DNA of 64,000 bases, from contig NZ_JALKBA010000007.1 of the NCBI RefSeq assembly GCF_023015805.1, positions 150,374 to 214,373 on the forward strand, read 5' to 3'. The notes beneath the pieces were generated by a model. It was given only the letters and a program-made list of their open reading frames with translations, was not told the DNA's origin and ran no database searches. A program made the position numbers and the translations under genes. This document shows, one piece after another, positions 9,006 to 18,603 of the stretch. Source of the stretch: Cellulophaga sp. F20128. Lineage in GTDB: Bacteria > Bacteroidota > Bacteroidia > Flavobacteriales > Flavobacteriaceae. How positions within the stretch are numbered: the stretch's first letter is position 1; every line of letters begins with the position of its first letter.

Positions 9006-9788
9006 ATGCAAAAACCGCTAATACTTGTTACAAATGATGATGGCATAACGGCACCAGGCTTACGATCTTTAGTAAAGTTTATGAAAGAAATTGGGGATGT
9101 CGTTGTCGTTGCTCCTGATAGTCCACAATCTGGAATGGGACATGCTATCACTTTAAATAACACCTTATCTGCTAACTTAGTCACCATTGATGCAATTAAT
9201 GGCGTTGAAAAGGAGTATAGTTGTAGCGGAACGCCTGCCGATTGCGTAAAAATGGGCTTACAAGAGCTTCTAGAACGCAAGCCAGACATTTGTGTTAGCG
9301 GTATAAATCACGGATCTAACTCCTCTATAAATGTGATCTATTCTGGCACTATGAGTGCCGCTATTGAAGCAGGAATCGAAGGAATCCCTGCCATTGGTTT
9401 TTCTTTATGTGATTTTTCTTGGGATGCTAATTTTGAAGACACAAAAGAATTTGTCCAAAAAATAGTACAACAATCGCTTTTAAACGGTATGCCAAAGGGA
9501 GTTGTCCTCAATGTGAATATACCTGCCAAACAGAATGAACCCATAAAAGGAATAAAAATTTGCAGACAAGCACGTGCCAATTGGAAAGAAAAATTTGACA
9601 AACGTGTAAATCCAATGGGACAAGATTATTATTGGCTTACGGGAGAGTTTGAACTCTTAGACAAAGGGGAAGATACCGACGAATTTGCGTTGGCAAATAA
9701 TTATATTTCAGTAGTACCTACTCAATTTGATTTAACAGCACACCATACCATACATCAACTTAACAATTGGAATTTAAATGAACACTAA
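9006..9788 (+). CDS. surE: 5'/3'-nucleotidase SurE
   Basis: Metal-dependent phosphatase acting on nucleoside monophosphates, linked to stationary-phase survival. The signature LVTNDDGITAPGL (about residues 7-19) supplies the metal-binding Asp pair, and SGTPADCVKMGL and SGINHGSNSS supply the remaining active-site residues. Length 260 is normal. The chosen ATG at 9006 lies 4 bases after a second ATG at 9002; both are close and the downstream one gives the standard N-terminus. The next gene overlaps its 3' end by 11 bases, suggesting coupling. Confidence 0.95.
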   Translation: MQKPLILVTNDDGITAPGLRSLVKFMKEIGDVVVVAPDSPQSGMGHAITLNNTLSANLVTIDAINGVEKEYSCSGTPADCVKMGLQELLERKPDICVSGINHGSNSSINVIYSGTMSAAIEAGIEGIPAIGFSLCDFSWDANFEDTKEFVQKIVQQSLLNGMPKGVVLNVNIPAKQNEPIKGIKICRQARANWKEKFDKRVNPMGQDYYWLTGEFELLDKGEDTDEFALANNYISVVPTQFDLTAHHTIHQLNNWNLNEH

Positions 9789-10062
9789 AAAAGAAGTCAT
9801 CATAGGTTTTATCGTAGGAATTATTGCAAATACCTTTGGAACATTGGCGTATATTCTATTGTTTTCTGACTACGGTATTCTAGAAACATTTAAAGCGGCA
9901 ATAGCTCAGGAACATGTAGGAAGTATTTTAGCGCTTGGCGCCATCCTAAATTTAGTCGCTTTTTTTCTCTTTTTAAGAGTTAAAAGAGACCACAGAGCAA
10001 GAGGTGTCCTTATTGCCACCCTATTAACAGCCCTTTTAATTCTTTACTATAAGATTTTTTAA
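9778..10062 (+). CDS. Small three-helix membrane protein of unknown function
   Basis: A 94-residue hydrophobic protein with three predicted membrane segments (about 7-29, 48-66 and 76-92) separated by a short acidic loop and the basic stretch RVKRDHRARG. I do not recognise a named family. It overlaps the surE stop by 11 bases and is followed 12 bases later by lpxB, so it is part of a surE-lpxB transcription unit. Position next to lipid A synthesis suggests a membrane role, but that is only context. Confidence 0.8.
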   Translation: MNTKKEVIIGFIVGIIANTFGTLAYILLFSDYGILETFKAAIAQEHVGSILALGAILNLVAFFLFLRVKRDHRARGVLIATLLTALLILYYKIF

Positions 10063-10074
10063 AATCACAGCCAT

Positions 10075-11211
10075 ATGAAATATTATATAATTGCTGGTGA
10101 AGCATCTGGTGACTTGCACGGATCCAATCTAATTAAAGCATTAAAAGCTAAGGATACTTCTGCCGATATTAGATGCTGGGGAGGCGATTTAATGCAACAG
10201 GCTGGCGGCACTTTGGTGAAGCATTATAAAAGTATGGCTTTTATGGGATTTATTGAAGTCCTTGCTAATATTTCTAAGATTTCTAAAAATCTAAAATTTT
10301 GCAAGGCTGATATTGAGGCCTTTCACCCTGATGCCATAATTTTTATTGATTATTCTGGATTTAACCTGCGTATTGCAAAATGGGCAAAACAACACAATTA
10401 CCGCACAAATTACTATATTTCACCGCAAATCTGGGCTTCTCGAGAAAGTAGAATAAAAAATATAAAACGAGATATAGATGCAATGCACGTTATTCTTCCC
10501 TTTGAAAAAGATTTTTACGAAGGCAAGCACAATTATCCAGTACATTTTGTAGGACATCCATTACTAGATGCTATCCAACTGATAAAAGTTCCAAATACCA
10601 CTACCTTCAGAACTAAAAATAAATTAGATTTAAAAAAACCCATCATTGCGCTATTGCCGGGAAGTAGGAAACAAGAGGTTGAAAAAATGTTACACACTAT
10701 GTTGTCCGTTACCAAATCATTTCCCGATTATCAATTTGTTATCGCCGGAGCCCCTAGCTTGGATTTAGATTTCTACGAGCCGTTTCTAAAAAATCCACAA
10801 GTGGGCTTTGTGGCGAACCAAACCTATGATTTATTATCCTTATCAACTGCAGCCTTAGTTACCAGCGGAACCGCCACATTGGAAACAGCCTTATTTAAAG
10901 TTCCACAAGTTGTTTGCTACAAAGCGCATTGGCTCTCTTATTTTATTGCCAAACAAATCATCACCTTAAAATATATTTCATTGGTGAATTTAATTATGGA
11001 TCGCGAAGTGATTAAAGAACTCATTCAGTCTCATTTAACTACTAAAAACCTACGTTCAGAATTAAAGAACATTCTATCTGAGGAGAAGCGAAAAATAATG
11101 TTTGAGGATTATTATCTGCTTGAAAAAAAATTAGGAGGAATAGGTGCTAGTGAAAAAGCAGCAGCCCTGATTTTTAGCCACACAACCTTAAATAACAGCA
11201 ATACTCAATAA
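10075..11211 (+). CDS. lpxB: Lipid-A-disaccharide synthase LpxB
   Basis: GT-B (family GT19) glycosyltransferase that joins lipid X and UDP-2,3-diacylglucosamine to form the lipid A disaccharide at the inner membrane. Signatures: IIAGEASGDLHGSNLIKAL at residues 4-22, YYISPQIWASRESR (about 117-130) and LLPGSRKQEVEKM with the C-terminal TSGTATLETAL nucleotide-sugar motif. Length 378 is standard. Its presence confirms a diderm organism with lipid A. Confidence 0.97.
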   Translation: MKYYIIAGEASGDLHGSNLIKALKAKDTSADIRCWGGDLMQQAGGTLVKHYKSMAFMGFIEVLANISKISKNLKFCKADIEAFHPDAIIFIDYSGFNLRIAKWAKQHNYRTNYYISPQIWASRESRIKNIKRDIDAMHVILPFEKDFYEGKHNYPVHFVGHPLLDAIQLIKVPNTTTFRTKNKLDLKKPIIALLPGSRKQEVEKMLHTMLSVTKSFPDYQFVIAGAPSLDLDFYEPFLKNPQVGFVANQTYDLLSLSTAALVTSGTATLETALFKVPQVVCYKAHWLSYFIAKQIITLKYISLVNLIMDREVIKELIQSHLTTKNLRSELKNILSEEKRKIMFEDYYLLEKKLGGIGASEKAAALIFSHTTLNNSNTQ

Positions 11212-11218
11212 AATTTAC

Positions 11219-11226
11219 TAATTTTG
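11219..11226 (+). promoter_or_regulatory. Putative -7 promoter box before the NlpC/P60 gene
   Basis: TAATTTTG matches the TAnnTTTG consensus 30 bases before the start codon. No TTG element is seen at the expected distance, so the call is tentative. Confidence 0.35.
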
Positions 11227-11255
11227 ATACCCAAGGGTCCTTAATTTCACTTGGA

Positions 11256-11795
11256 ATGATTCGAAAAGCAACATTTATTCTCCTTATTCTAACACTTAGT
11301 AGTAGCTGTGTTTCAAAAAAGAAAACAACCTATGCCAAAGAACGCAAGGTAACTGTTGCTGGCTCTAGTACAACGAACCCGGAAAGCAAAAGAGAGGAAT
11401 CCGAAGCCAACCAAACCGCTGATCAAATTATAAACTCTGCCCTTGCCTTTTCTGGTGTTCCTTATAAGTTTGGAGGAACAACAAAAAAAGGAATGGATTG
11501 TTCTGGCCTTTTATTTGTAGCTTTTGGTGAAAATGATGTTCCCTTGCCACGGGTATCCTACCATATGGCAAATGAAGGCAAGCAAATACGCGTACGTGAT
11601 GTAGCAAAAGGGGATTTACTCTTTTTTAAAACCACAAAATCTGGAAAAAGGATCAACCATGTTGGTTTAGTGGTCGCTATAGATGACGATGATATAAAAT
11701 TCATCCACTCTAGTAGTTCTAGAGGTGTTATTGTATCTTCTTTACGAGAAGGTTTCTGGAACTCCGCCTTTATAAAAGCAACCCGGGTCTTATAA
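11256..11795 (+). CDS. NlpC/P60 (C40) peptidoglycan hydrolase lipoprotein
   Basis: Predicted outer-membrane lipoprotein that cleaves peptide stems in peptidoglycan. The N-terminus has a lipobox (LSSSC, Cys at about 17). The C40 domain follows from residue 55: catalytic Cys in KGMDCSGLLFVAF, His in RINHVGLVVAI, and a further polar residue in FIHSSSSRG. At 179 residues it is a single-domain enzyme like Spr/MepS. It lies two bases before comEC, so they are probably co-transcribed. Confidence 0.92.
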   Translation: MIRKATFILLILTLSSSCVSKKKTTYAKERKVTVAGSSTTNPESKREESEANQTADQIINSALAFSGVPYKFGGTTKKGMDCSGLLFVAFGENDVPLPRVSYHMANEGKQIRVRDVAKGDLLFFKTTKSGKRINHVGLVVAIDDDDIKFIHSSSSRGVIVSSLREGFWNSAFIKATRVL

Positions 11796-11797
11796 CG

Positions 11798-13807
11798 ATG
11801 AAACCTTTCCATTACATTTCAGTAAAATTAGCGTTGTGCTTAATTACTGGAATACTCCTTGGTAATTTTTTAAAGCCATCCCTCTTTAACAGTATGCTCT
11901 TTTTGGGAGTGTTTTTAGCACTACTTACCTTTGCATTTTTTAAAGCCAAGAGAAACTCCATTGCTTTTGGTGTTATCAGTGGCCTTACTGTCATTGTGTT
12001 AGGCCTATTTCTAATTACAAAATCTAATCCAAAGAACAATCCAAATCATTATACCAATACGGAAAATAAACATCAGAATGTATGGCATGTTAAGATTTCC
12101 GAAGTACTACGGCCAACCAATTTTTCTCAGCGCTATATAGCAGAAATTCTTAGTATTAACCCAACTAAGGAAGTTGGAAAATTACTACTAAGCATACAAA
12201 TAGATAGTAGTACCCAAGTATTACATATTGACGACCAAATACTAATTAACAGCACTCTTGAAGAAATTCACAAACCTTTAAACCCCTATCAGTTCAATTA
12301 CTCAGATTATATGAATGGATTGGGAGTGTATCATCAACTCCAATGCACGGCTAAAAACATCACCCTAACCCAGAACCCGTTTATTACCAGTAAAGGTATT
12401 GCCGCTAACACCAGAAACAATATTATAGGGAAACTTGAAGTAGCTAACTTTGGCAACGAAGAACTAAGTATCATTAAAGCCCTGCTCCTAGGTCAACGCC
12501 ATGATATTGATCCAGAAATAGTATCAGCCTATAAAAATGCAGGAGCCATCCACATCCTTGCTTTGTCAGGACTTCATATAGGCATACTCTTGTTATTGTT
12601 GCAGTTTTTACTGAAACCTTTGGAACGATTACCCAAAGGAAGAACCCTAAAATTAGTTGTCATTGTAGTCCTTTTATGGGGATTTGCAGTTTTAGCCGGA
12701 CTGTCAGACTCCTTAGTAAGAGCGGTAACAATGTTTACTTTTGTGGCCTACGCACTATATTTAAACCGGCCAACAAGTACTTTTAACATTCTTGCCTTAT
12801 CCTTGTTTTTTATTTTACTTATTAAACCAATCCTTTTATTTTCAGTTGGCTTACAAATGAGTTATGCTGCTGTTTTCTCTATTGTACTTTTTATTCCCTA
12901 TTTTCAAAAATTATGGCAGCCAAAGTATTGGATAACTCGTAAAATATGGCAATTAATGAGCGTTAGTATTGCTGCACAATTAGGCGTTCTACCCATTAGC
13001 CTCTTTTATTTTCATCAGTTTCCAAGTTTATTTTTTATTTCGAACTTACTTATTATTCCTTTTCTTGGACTGATATTAGGATTGGGAATCCTGGTTATTT
13101 TTCTATCGATATTTAACATTCTTCCGCCTTTTTTAGCCAATTGGTACAATGCTATAATTCATGTCATGAATGGTATTATAAAATGGGTATCTACACAAGA
13201 AACCTTTCTCTACAGTGAAATTTCTTTTGATAGGCCACAATTAATCTTAGGGTATGTAATTCTTATATTACTACTATCCTTTTTGGCTAAAAAGAGTTTT
13301 AAAAGGGTTACGCTTTTATTAGCTAGCCTTATTCTTTTTCAAGGGTGGATTGTTTATTCTCATTGGAAAGCAAGCACAAAAGAATCTCTTATCCTATGGC
13401 ATCAAAATAGAAATACAATTTTGATACACCAGTTAGGTAAAAAAATAACAAGCTTTTCCAATCATGACCAAATCCATAAAAAAGTTCTACGAGATTATCG
13501 GATTGCAGAACGTATTGACACCATAAGACAAAAAAAATTGCAAAATAATTACACTTACAAAAACAACAATTTAGTCCTAATAGACAGTCTTGGTATCTAC
13601 CCTAAGAACTTGAGTTCCATCACTGTTTTACTGACCCAATCGCCAGAAATAAATTTAGATCGCTTTATTAAAGAAACAAACCCAAAATTGATACTAGCTG
13701 ATGGCAGTAACTACAAAAGTGCTATTGCAGGTTGGAAGCGAACATGTGCAAAAAGAAAAATCCCTTTCTATTATACTGGTACCGAAGGGTTTTATACTTT
13801 TGATTAA
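11798..13807 (+). CDS. comEC: ComEC/Rec2-family DNA uptake channel, without an intact metallo-beta-lactamase domain
   Basis: Inner-membrane channel proposed to carry single-stranded DNA into the cytoplasm during natural transformation. An N-terminal DUF4131/OB-like part (about residues 20-200) precedes the competence core, seen in ALSGLHIGILLLLLQFLL and GLSDSLVRAVTMFTFVAYALYL and about ten membrane segments up to residue 505. After that only about 160 residues remain, and no HxHxDH metal site is visible, so the C-terminal hydrolase domain is degenerate or reduced. This is the usual form in Flavobacteriaceae as far as I know. Length 669. Confidence 0.9.
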   Translation: MKPFHYISVKLALCLITGILLGNFLKPSLFNSMLFLGVFLALLTFAFFKAKRNSIAFGVISGLTVIVLGLFLITKSNPKNNPNHYTNTENKHQNVWHVKISEVLRPTNFSQRYIAEILSINPTKEVGKLLLSIQIDSSTQVLHIDDQILINSTLEEIHKPLNPYQFNYSDYMNGLGVYHQLQCTAKNITLTQNPFITSKGIAANTRNNIIGKLEVANFGNEELSIIKALLLGQRHDIDPEIVSAYKNAGAIHILALSGLHIGILLLLLQFLLKPLERLPKGRTLKLVVIVVLLWGFAVLAGLSDSLVRAVTMFTFVAYALYLNRPTSTFNILALSLFFILLIKPILLFSVGLQMSYAAVFSIVLFIPYFQKLWQPKYWITRKIWQLMSVSIAAQLGVLPISLFYFHQFPSLFFISNLLIIPFLGLILGLGILVIFLSIFNILPPFLANWYNAIIHVMNGIIKWVSTQETFLYSEISFDRPQLILGYVILILLLSFLAKKSFKRVTLLLASLILFQGWIVYSHWKASTKESLILWHQNRNTILIHQLGKKITSFSNHDQIHKKVLRDYRIAERIDTIRQKKLQNNYTYKNNNLVLIDSLGIYPKNLSSITVLLTQSPEINLDRFIKETNPKLILADGSNYKSAIAGWKRTCAKRKIPFYYTGTEGFYTFD

Positions 13808-13820
13808 TATATAACTTACA

Positions 13821-15395
13821 GTGAGCAACAACCTATTTAGAAGAGAAGTAATACTAGCACAATTACAAAGTACAAAAAACTGGGATGTAATTATTATTGG
13901 CGGAGGTGCAACGGGTTTAGGGACTGCTCTAGATAGTACAACCAGAGGGTACAAGACCCTTTTATTAGAACAGATAGATTTTGCCAAAGGCACTTCTAGT
14001 AGAAGTACAAAACTGGTTCATGGCGGCGTACGTTATTTAGCACAAGGCAATATTGATTTGGTTCGGGAAGCTTTGCACGAAAGGGGGCTTCTGTTTCAAA
14101 ATGCACCACATTTGGTTAGCAACCTCACTTTTATCATCCCAAATTATAAATGGCGGGGAACTTTCCTATACACAATTGGCCTAAAGATTTATGATATGTT
14201 GGCCGGAAAATTGAGTTTAGGAAAATCTAAAAGAATTTCCAAAAAACAAACCATTTCTAAACTTCAAACAATTAAAACCAGAGGATTAAAGGGTGGTGTT
14301 TTGTATCATGACGGTCAATTTGACGATGCGAGGTTGGCAGTAAATATTGCTCAAACCTGCATAGAAAAAGGGGCTACCGTTTTAAATCATTTTAAGGTAA
14401 TTGAATTACTTAAAAACAATAAGGGCTCCATAAACGGTGTTGTTGTTCAGGACACTGAAACCAAAGCAACATACCGCCTAAATGCAAATGCCGTTATTAA
14501 TGCCACGGGAGTTTTTACCGATGATATTTTACAAATGGACAATCCATTGTCTAAAAATTTAGTACGTCCTAGCCAAGGTATTCACTTGGTATTGGACAAA
14601 TCATTTTTACCTGGAGAATCGGCTATTATGATTCCAAAAACAACTGATGGTCGCGTATTATTTTTGGTGCCTTGGCATAACAGAATTGTTGTAGGCACAA
14701 CAGACACCCTTTTAAATAGTCATAGTTTAGAACCGAAACCATTGGAGGAAGAGGTGAATTTTATACTGGAAACCACCAATCACTATTTAAACAAAAGCGT
14801 TGGCAGAAAAGATGTACTAAGTATCTTTTCAGGACTAAGACCACTGGCTGCTCCAAAAGATAAATCAGCCAAAACAAAAGAAATTTCGAGAAGCCACAAA
14901 ATTATTGTTTCAAATTCTGGTTTAATTACAATTACTGGTGGAAAATGGACCACCTACCGAAAAATGGCACAAGATACCATTGACAAGGCTATAAAATTAG
15001 GAAAGTTAAACAAGCAACCGTGCATCACACATCATTTAAAACTGCATGGAGCTACGGCCAATCCTTATAAAAAAAACCACCTGTCTTTTTATGGCACTGA
15101 TGAAACAGGAATTCTTAAACTAATCCAAGAAACACCCAGTTTAGCAGAAAAATTACACCACAACCTGGAATTTCTAAAGGCAGAGGTTGTTTGGGCTATT
15201 AGAAATGAGATGGCAAGAACTGTTGAAGATGTTTTGGCTAGACGGGTGCGCCTATTATTTTTAGATTCACACGCCGCCCTAGAAGTCGCTCCACTGGTTG
15301 CCGATATTTTAGCAGTAGAATTGCATAAGGATGAAATATGGAAACAACAGCAGCTAGAAGAATTTAAAACGGTAGCAGCAAATTATATGCTATAA
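13821..15395 (+). CDS. glpD: FAD-dependent glycerol-3-phosphate dehydrogenase
   Basis: Oxidises sn-glycerol 3-phosphate to dihydroxyacetone phosphate and passes electrons to the quinone pool. The FAD-binding GxGxxG motif is in DVIIIGGGATGLGTALD (about 23-39), followed by the family signature GTSSRSTKLVHGGVRYL (about 57-73). The C-terminal helical domain is complete. Length 524 is normal. The start is GTG at 13821: there is no ATG between the upstream stop and the FAD motif. It lies 13 bases after comEC. A bidirectional terminator follows, and no glpK or glpF is in view. Confidence 0.94.
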   Translation: MSNNLFRREVILAQLQSTKNWDVIIIGGGATGLGTALDSTTRGYKTLLLEQIDFAKGTSSRSTKLVHGGVRYLAQGNIDLVREALHERGLLFQNAPHLVSNLTFIIPNYKWRGTFLYTIGLKIYDMLAGKLSLGKSKRISKKQTISKLQTIKTRGLKGGVLYHDGQFDDARLAVNIAQTCIEKGATVLNHFKVIELLKNNKGSINGVVVQDTETKATYRLNANAVINATGVFTDDILQMDNPLSKNLVRPSQGIHLVLDKSFLPGESAIMIPKTTDGRVLFLVPWHNRIVVGTTDTLLNSHSLEPKPLEEEVNFILETTNHYLNKSVGRKDVLSIFSGLRPLAAPKDKSAKTKEISRSHKIIVSNSGLITITGGKWTTYRKMAQDTIDKAIKLGKLNKQPCITHHLKLHGATANPYKKNHLSFYGTDETGILKLIQETPSLAEKLHHNLEFLKAEVVWAIRNEMARTVEDVLARRVRLLFLDSHAALEVAPLVADILAVELHKDEIWKQQQLEEFKTVAANYML

Positions 15396-15396
15396 A

Positions 15397-15432
15397 AAAA
15401 TCCTTTTTACCGCGAACAGTAAAAAGGATTTT
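15397..15432. terminator. Bidirectional terminator between glpD and the peptide transporter
   Basis: A 14-bp perfect stem (15397-15410 with 15419-15432) has an 8-base loop and A/T tracts on both sides, between two convergent genes. Confidence 0.8.
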
Positions 15433-15454
15433 CTAATCTTAAAAAGAATCTTTT

Positions 15455-17032
15455 TTATCGAATACCGTGCATCATTTTTATTAATGTTTTATTCAAAATC
15501 AACATTAATATTCCAGCTCCAATAGGTATTAAAGTAAATATCATAAAGAAAAAGGCCAACCCTTTTTCTTCAAGAATTGGATCCATATAACTCCCTGTAA
15601 TACCAGCTGCTGTATTTGCAATAAAATTTGCTACAAACCATACCCCAAACATTAAACCTACAAGTTTAACAGGAGCTAGCTTGCTAACATAAGAAAGTCC
15701 TACTGGAGACACACAAAGTTCTCCTAGCGTATGGAATAGGTAAGCAAAAACCAAGAACATCATACTCACTGAAGCTGTTTTAGCCCCTAAAGGTATTGTT
15801 GTTGATCCATATGCCAAAATACCAAAACCAAGTCCTAGTAAAATAAGGCCAATTGCAAATTTCACTGGTCCGGTAGGATTGTATTTACTTTGCCATAATT
15901 TAGAAAACAATGGCGCAAATGCGATAATAAAGAAAGAGTTTAATATCCCAAACCAAGATGCCTTAACCTCTGCAACATCTGCATTAAATTCTCTAACCAA
16001 CATCCAAATTACAATACCCCAGATAATAACAAAACTGGTCCCGAGTAGCAAATTGGAAAGTGAATATTTTGAAAAAGTTTGTTTAAACAACATTCCCAGA
16101 ACCCACGTAATAATTATCATTGGTACTATAGTAAGTATGGTATTAAACACTTTAAACATCATAGCTCCGTCACCTACTAATAGTCTATCTGTATAGTCTG
16201 CAGCAAAAATGGTCATAGAACCACCTGCCTGCTCAAAAGCCCACCAAAAGAAGATTGTAAAAAAGGCGAGTACGCCTATTACAATTAACCGATCTCTAGT
16301 AACCTTTGAAGATTGTACTTCTTTCACAACCTCCTTAGTATCTTCTAAAGAACTTTCTAAGGCATCATCAAAATCTTTGGTTTTAATAGGCGAAAGTCCT
16401 ATTCGTCCAAAAATCTCCTGAGCGAAATAAAATTGTAACATCCCAAAGAACATAAAGATACCTGCCAAACCAAATCCATAATGCCAACCAACAGATTCTC
16501 CAATATAACCACATAATAAAATTCCTAAAAAGGCCCCAGCATTTATCCCCATATAGAAAATAGTATAACCCGCATCCTTTTCTTTTCCTTGGTTTTTATA
16601 CAATTGACCAACCATCGAAGAAATATTAGGCTTAAATAATCCATTACCTACAATCAAAAGTCCTAGTCCTACGAAGAAAAACGGATCTGAAAATACTTCT
16701 AATGCCATAGAGGCATGCCCTAAGGTCATTAACAAGGCACCTAATACTACCGCGTTACGATACCCCATAAGCTTGTCAGCAATTAATCCTCCAAAAATTG
16801 GTGTAATATATACTAGCCCTGTATACCAACCGTACAAAACTAAGGCCTCAGCCCTTTCCCAGCCCCAACCTTCATCTAAAACTGAAGAAACTAAGAATAA
16901 AACTAATAAGGCACGCATTCCGTAGTAAGAAAAGCGCTCCCACATTTCAGTAAAAAACAATACAAATAACCCAGATGGGTGTCCTAATACTGTTTTTTGG
17001 TTGGTTTCAGATCCTCCGTATTTAAATTCCAT
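15455..17032 (-). CDS. Proton-coupled oligopeptide transporter (POT/PTR family, MFS)
   Basis: Imports di- and tripeptides with protons across the inner membrane. The POT signature ExxER is in FTEMWERFSYYGMRALLVL (about residues 27-46), and the FYxxINxG motif is in IFYMGINAGAFLG (about 157-169). Around 14 membrane segments; length 525 is typical of bacterial DtpA/DtpT-like proteins. The stretch near residues 215-245 is a charged cytoplasmic linker. It is a single-gene unit divergent from the mevalonate genes. Confidence 0.93.
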   Translation of the reverse strand: MEFKYGGSETNQKTVLGHPSGLFVLFFTEMWERFSYYGMRALLVLFLVSSVLDEGWGWERAEALVLYGWYTGLVYITPIFGGLIADKLMGYRNAVVLGALLMTLGHASMALEVFSDPFFFVGLGLLIVGNGLFKPNISSMVGQLYKNQGKEKDAGYTIFYMGINAGAFLGILLCGYIGESVGWHYGFGLAGIFMFFGMLQFYFAQEIFGRIGLSPIKTKDFDDALESSLEDTKEVVKEVQSSKVTRDRLIVIGVLAFFTIFFWWAFEQAGGSMTIFAADYTDRLLVGDGAMMFKVFNTILTIVPMIIITWVLGMLFKQTFSKYSLSNLLLGTSFVIIWGIVIWMLVREFNADVAEVKASWFGILNSFFIIAFAPLFSKLWQSKYNPTGPVKFAIGLILLGLGFGILAYGSTTIPLGAKTASVSMMFLVFAYLFHTLGELCVSPVGLSYVSKLAPVKLVGLMFGVWFVANFIANTAAGITGSYMDPILEEKGLAFFFMIFTLIPIGAGILMLILNKTLIKMMHGIR

Positions 17033-17255
17033 AATTAAGTTTGGTTTATATTTTTAATTAATATCTATTGAAAAAGTATTTTCAACTTACATATGTTCCT
17101 AAACATATTTGAAAGTCTTACAGACTGACTATTTAAATAGCCTTCCAAGTTTACTAATATTTTTGCTAAAATAGCAAACTTTTTCTCTAAAATACTGAAA
17201 TTAGCCCACCAACTATAGTATGAACTTCAAACCAAAAACATTAATGCATAATGTT

Positions 17256-17263
17256 TATCTTTG
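17256..17263 (+). promoter_or_regulatory. Putative -7 box for the HMG-CoA reductase gene
   Basis: TATCTTTG matches TAnnTTTG, 20 bases upstream of the start codon in the divergent intergenic region. A -33 TTG is not evident. Confidence 0.4.
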
Positions 17264-17283
17264 AATCTTGAAACAAACCATAT

Positions 17284-18603
17284 ATGATTACCCCAATTGA
17301 AGGATTTTCAAAACTCACCAAAGAAGAAAAAATAAACTGGATTGCAGCCAATTACACCACTAATCCCGAAAACACAAAAGCTTTTTTAAAAGTGTATTGG
17401 AACAGTGATTTGCAATTGCAAAAGTTACATGATGAATTTATAGAAAACACCATTTCCAATTACTATCTTCCTTTAGGTATTGCACCCAACTTTTTAATTA
17501 ACAACAAATTATATGCCATTCCAATGGCTATTGAAGAAAGCTCTGTTGTTGCAGCCGCTAGTAAAGCCGCTAAATTTTGGCTGGGTCGTGGCGGATTTAA
17601 AACGACAGTTTTAGGTACAGAAAAAGTGGGTCAAGTCCATTTTATCTATACGGGTGACGCTAAAAAATTAGAACGGTTTTTTATCCTCATAAAACCAGTG
17701 CTATTTAGTGAAACGGCCGAACTTACAGCAAGTATGAAAAAGCGGGGTGGCGGAATTACTAAAATAGAACTGCGAAACAAAACCAATGAGCTCGCTAATT
17801 ATTATCAACTCCATTGCACTTTTGAGACCTTAGATGCAATGGGCGCCAATTTTATAAATTCCTGCCTAGAACAATTTGCCAAAACTTTAAAAAAAGAAGC
17901 TTTACTTTTTTCAGCATTCGATGCAACTGAAAAAAACATAGAAATTGTAATGAGTATTTTATCCAACTACGTACCCAATTGCCTTGTTAGGGCAGAGGTT
18001 AGTTGTAAAATTGAAGAGTTACAAGAAAACCCAAATATATCTTCGGAGAAACTGGCCCAAAAAATAGTACAAGCGGTTACTATAGCTAAAGTAGAGCCTT
18101 ACAGAGCCGTAACCCATAACAAAGGGATTATGAATGGCATTGATGCCGTTATATTAGCAACGGGTAACGACTTTAGAGCCATTGAAGCAGGGATACATGC
18201 ATATGCAAGCAGATCTGGCAGCTACACAAGCTTAACAGATGCGAGCATTGAAAATGGTATTTTTAAATTCTGGATAGAAATCCCAATGGCATTAGGAACT
18301 GTAGGTGGTTTAACCAATCTACATCCCTTAGTAAAAATAGCTTTAGAAATATTACAAAAACCAACAGCAGAGGAGTTGATGCAAATAGTTGCTGTAGCGG
18401 GCTTGGCTCAAAACTTTGCTGCCTTACGCTCCTTAGTAACTACAGGAATACAAGAAGGGCATATGAAAATGCACCTCCTAAACATCCTTAACCAATTGGG
18501 CGCCACTGAAACTGAAAAGGAACAGTTAACCACCTATTTTAAAACACATACAGTTACCCATAGTGCCGTGGCTTCTGCTTATAACAAATTAAAAAATGAC
18601 TAA
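17284..18603 (+). CDS. mvaA: Class II hydroxymethylglutaryl-CoA reductase
   Basis: Interconverts HMG-CoA and mevalonate, the committed step of the mevalonate pathway to isoprenoids. Family marks: ESSVVAAASKAAKFW (catalytic Glu, about residues 85-99), DAMGANFINSCLEQ (about 181-194), HNKGIMNGIDAVILATGND with catalytic Lys and Asp (about 278-297), and a late His in HMKMH. Length 439 fits the bacterial class II enzymes. It overlaps the following GHMP kinase gene by 8 bases, so the two are coupled and the direction is presumably biosynthetic, as in other Flavobacteriaceae. Confidence 0.95.
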   Translation: MITPIEGFSKLTKEEKINWIAANYTTNPENTKAFLKVYWNSDLQLQKLHDEFIENTISNYYLPLGIAPNFLINNKLYAIPMAIEESSVVAAASKAAKFWLGRGGFKTTVLGTEKVGQVHFIYTGDAKKLERFFILIKPVLFSETAELTASMKKRGGGITKIELRNKTNELANYYQLHCTFETLDAMGANFINSCLEQFAKTLKKEALLFSAFDATEKNIEIVMSILSNYVPNCLVRAEVSCKIEELQENPNISSEKLAQKIVQAVTIAKVEPYRAVTHNKGIMNGIDAVILATGNDFRAIEAGIHAYASRSGSYTSLTDASIENGIFKFWIEIPMALGTVGGLTNLHPLVKIALEILQKPTAEELMQIVAVAGLAQNFAALRSLVTTGIQEGHMKMHLLNILNQLGATETEKEQLTTYFKTHTVTHSAVASAYNKLKND

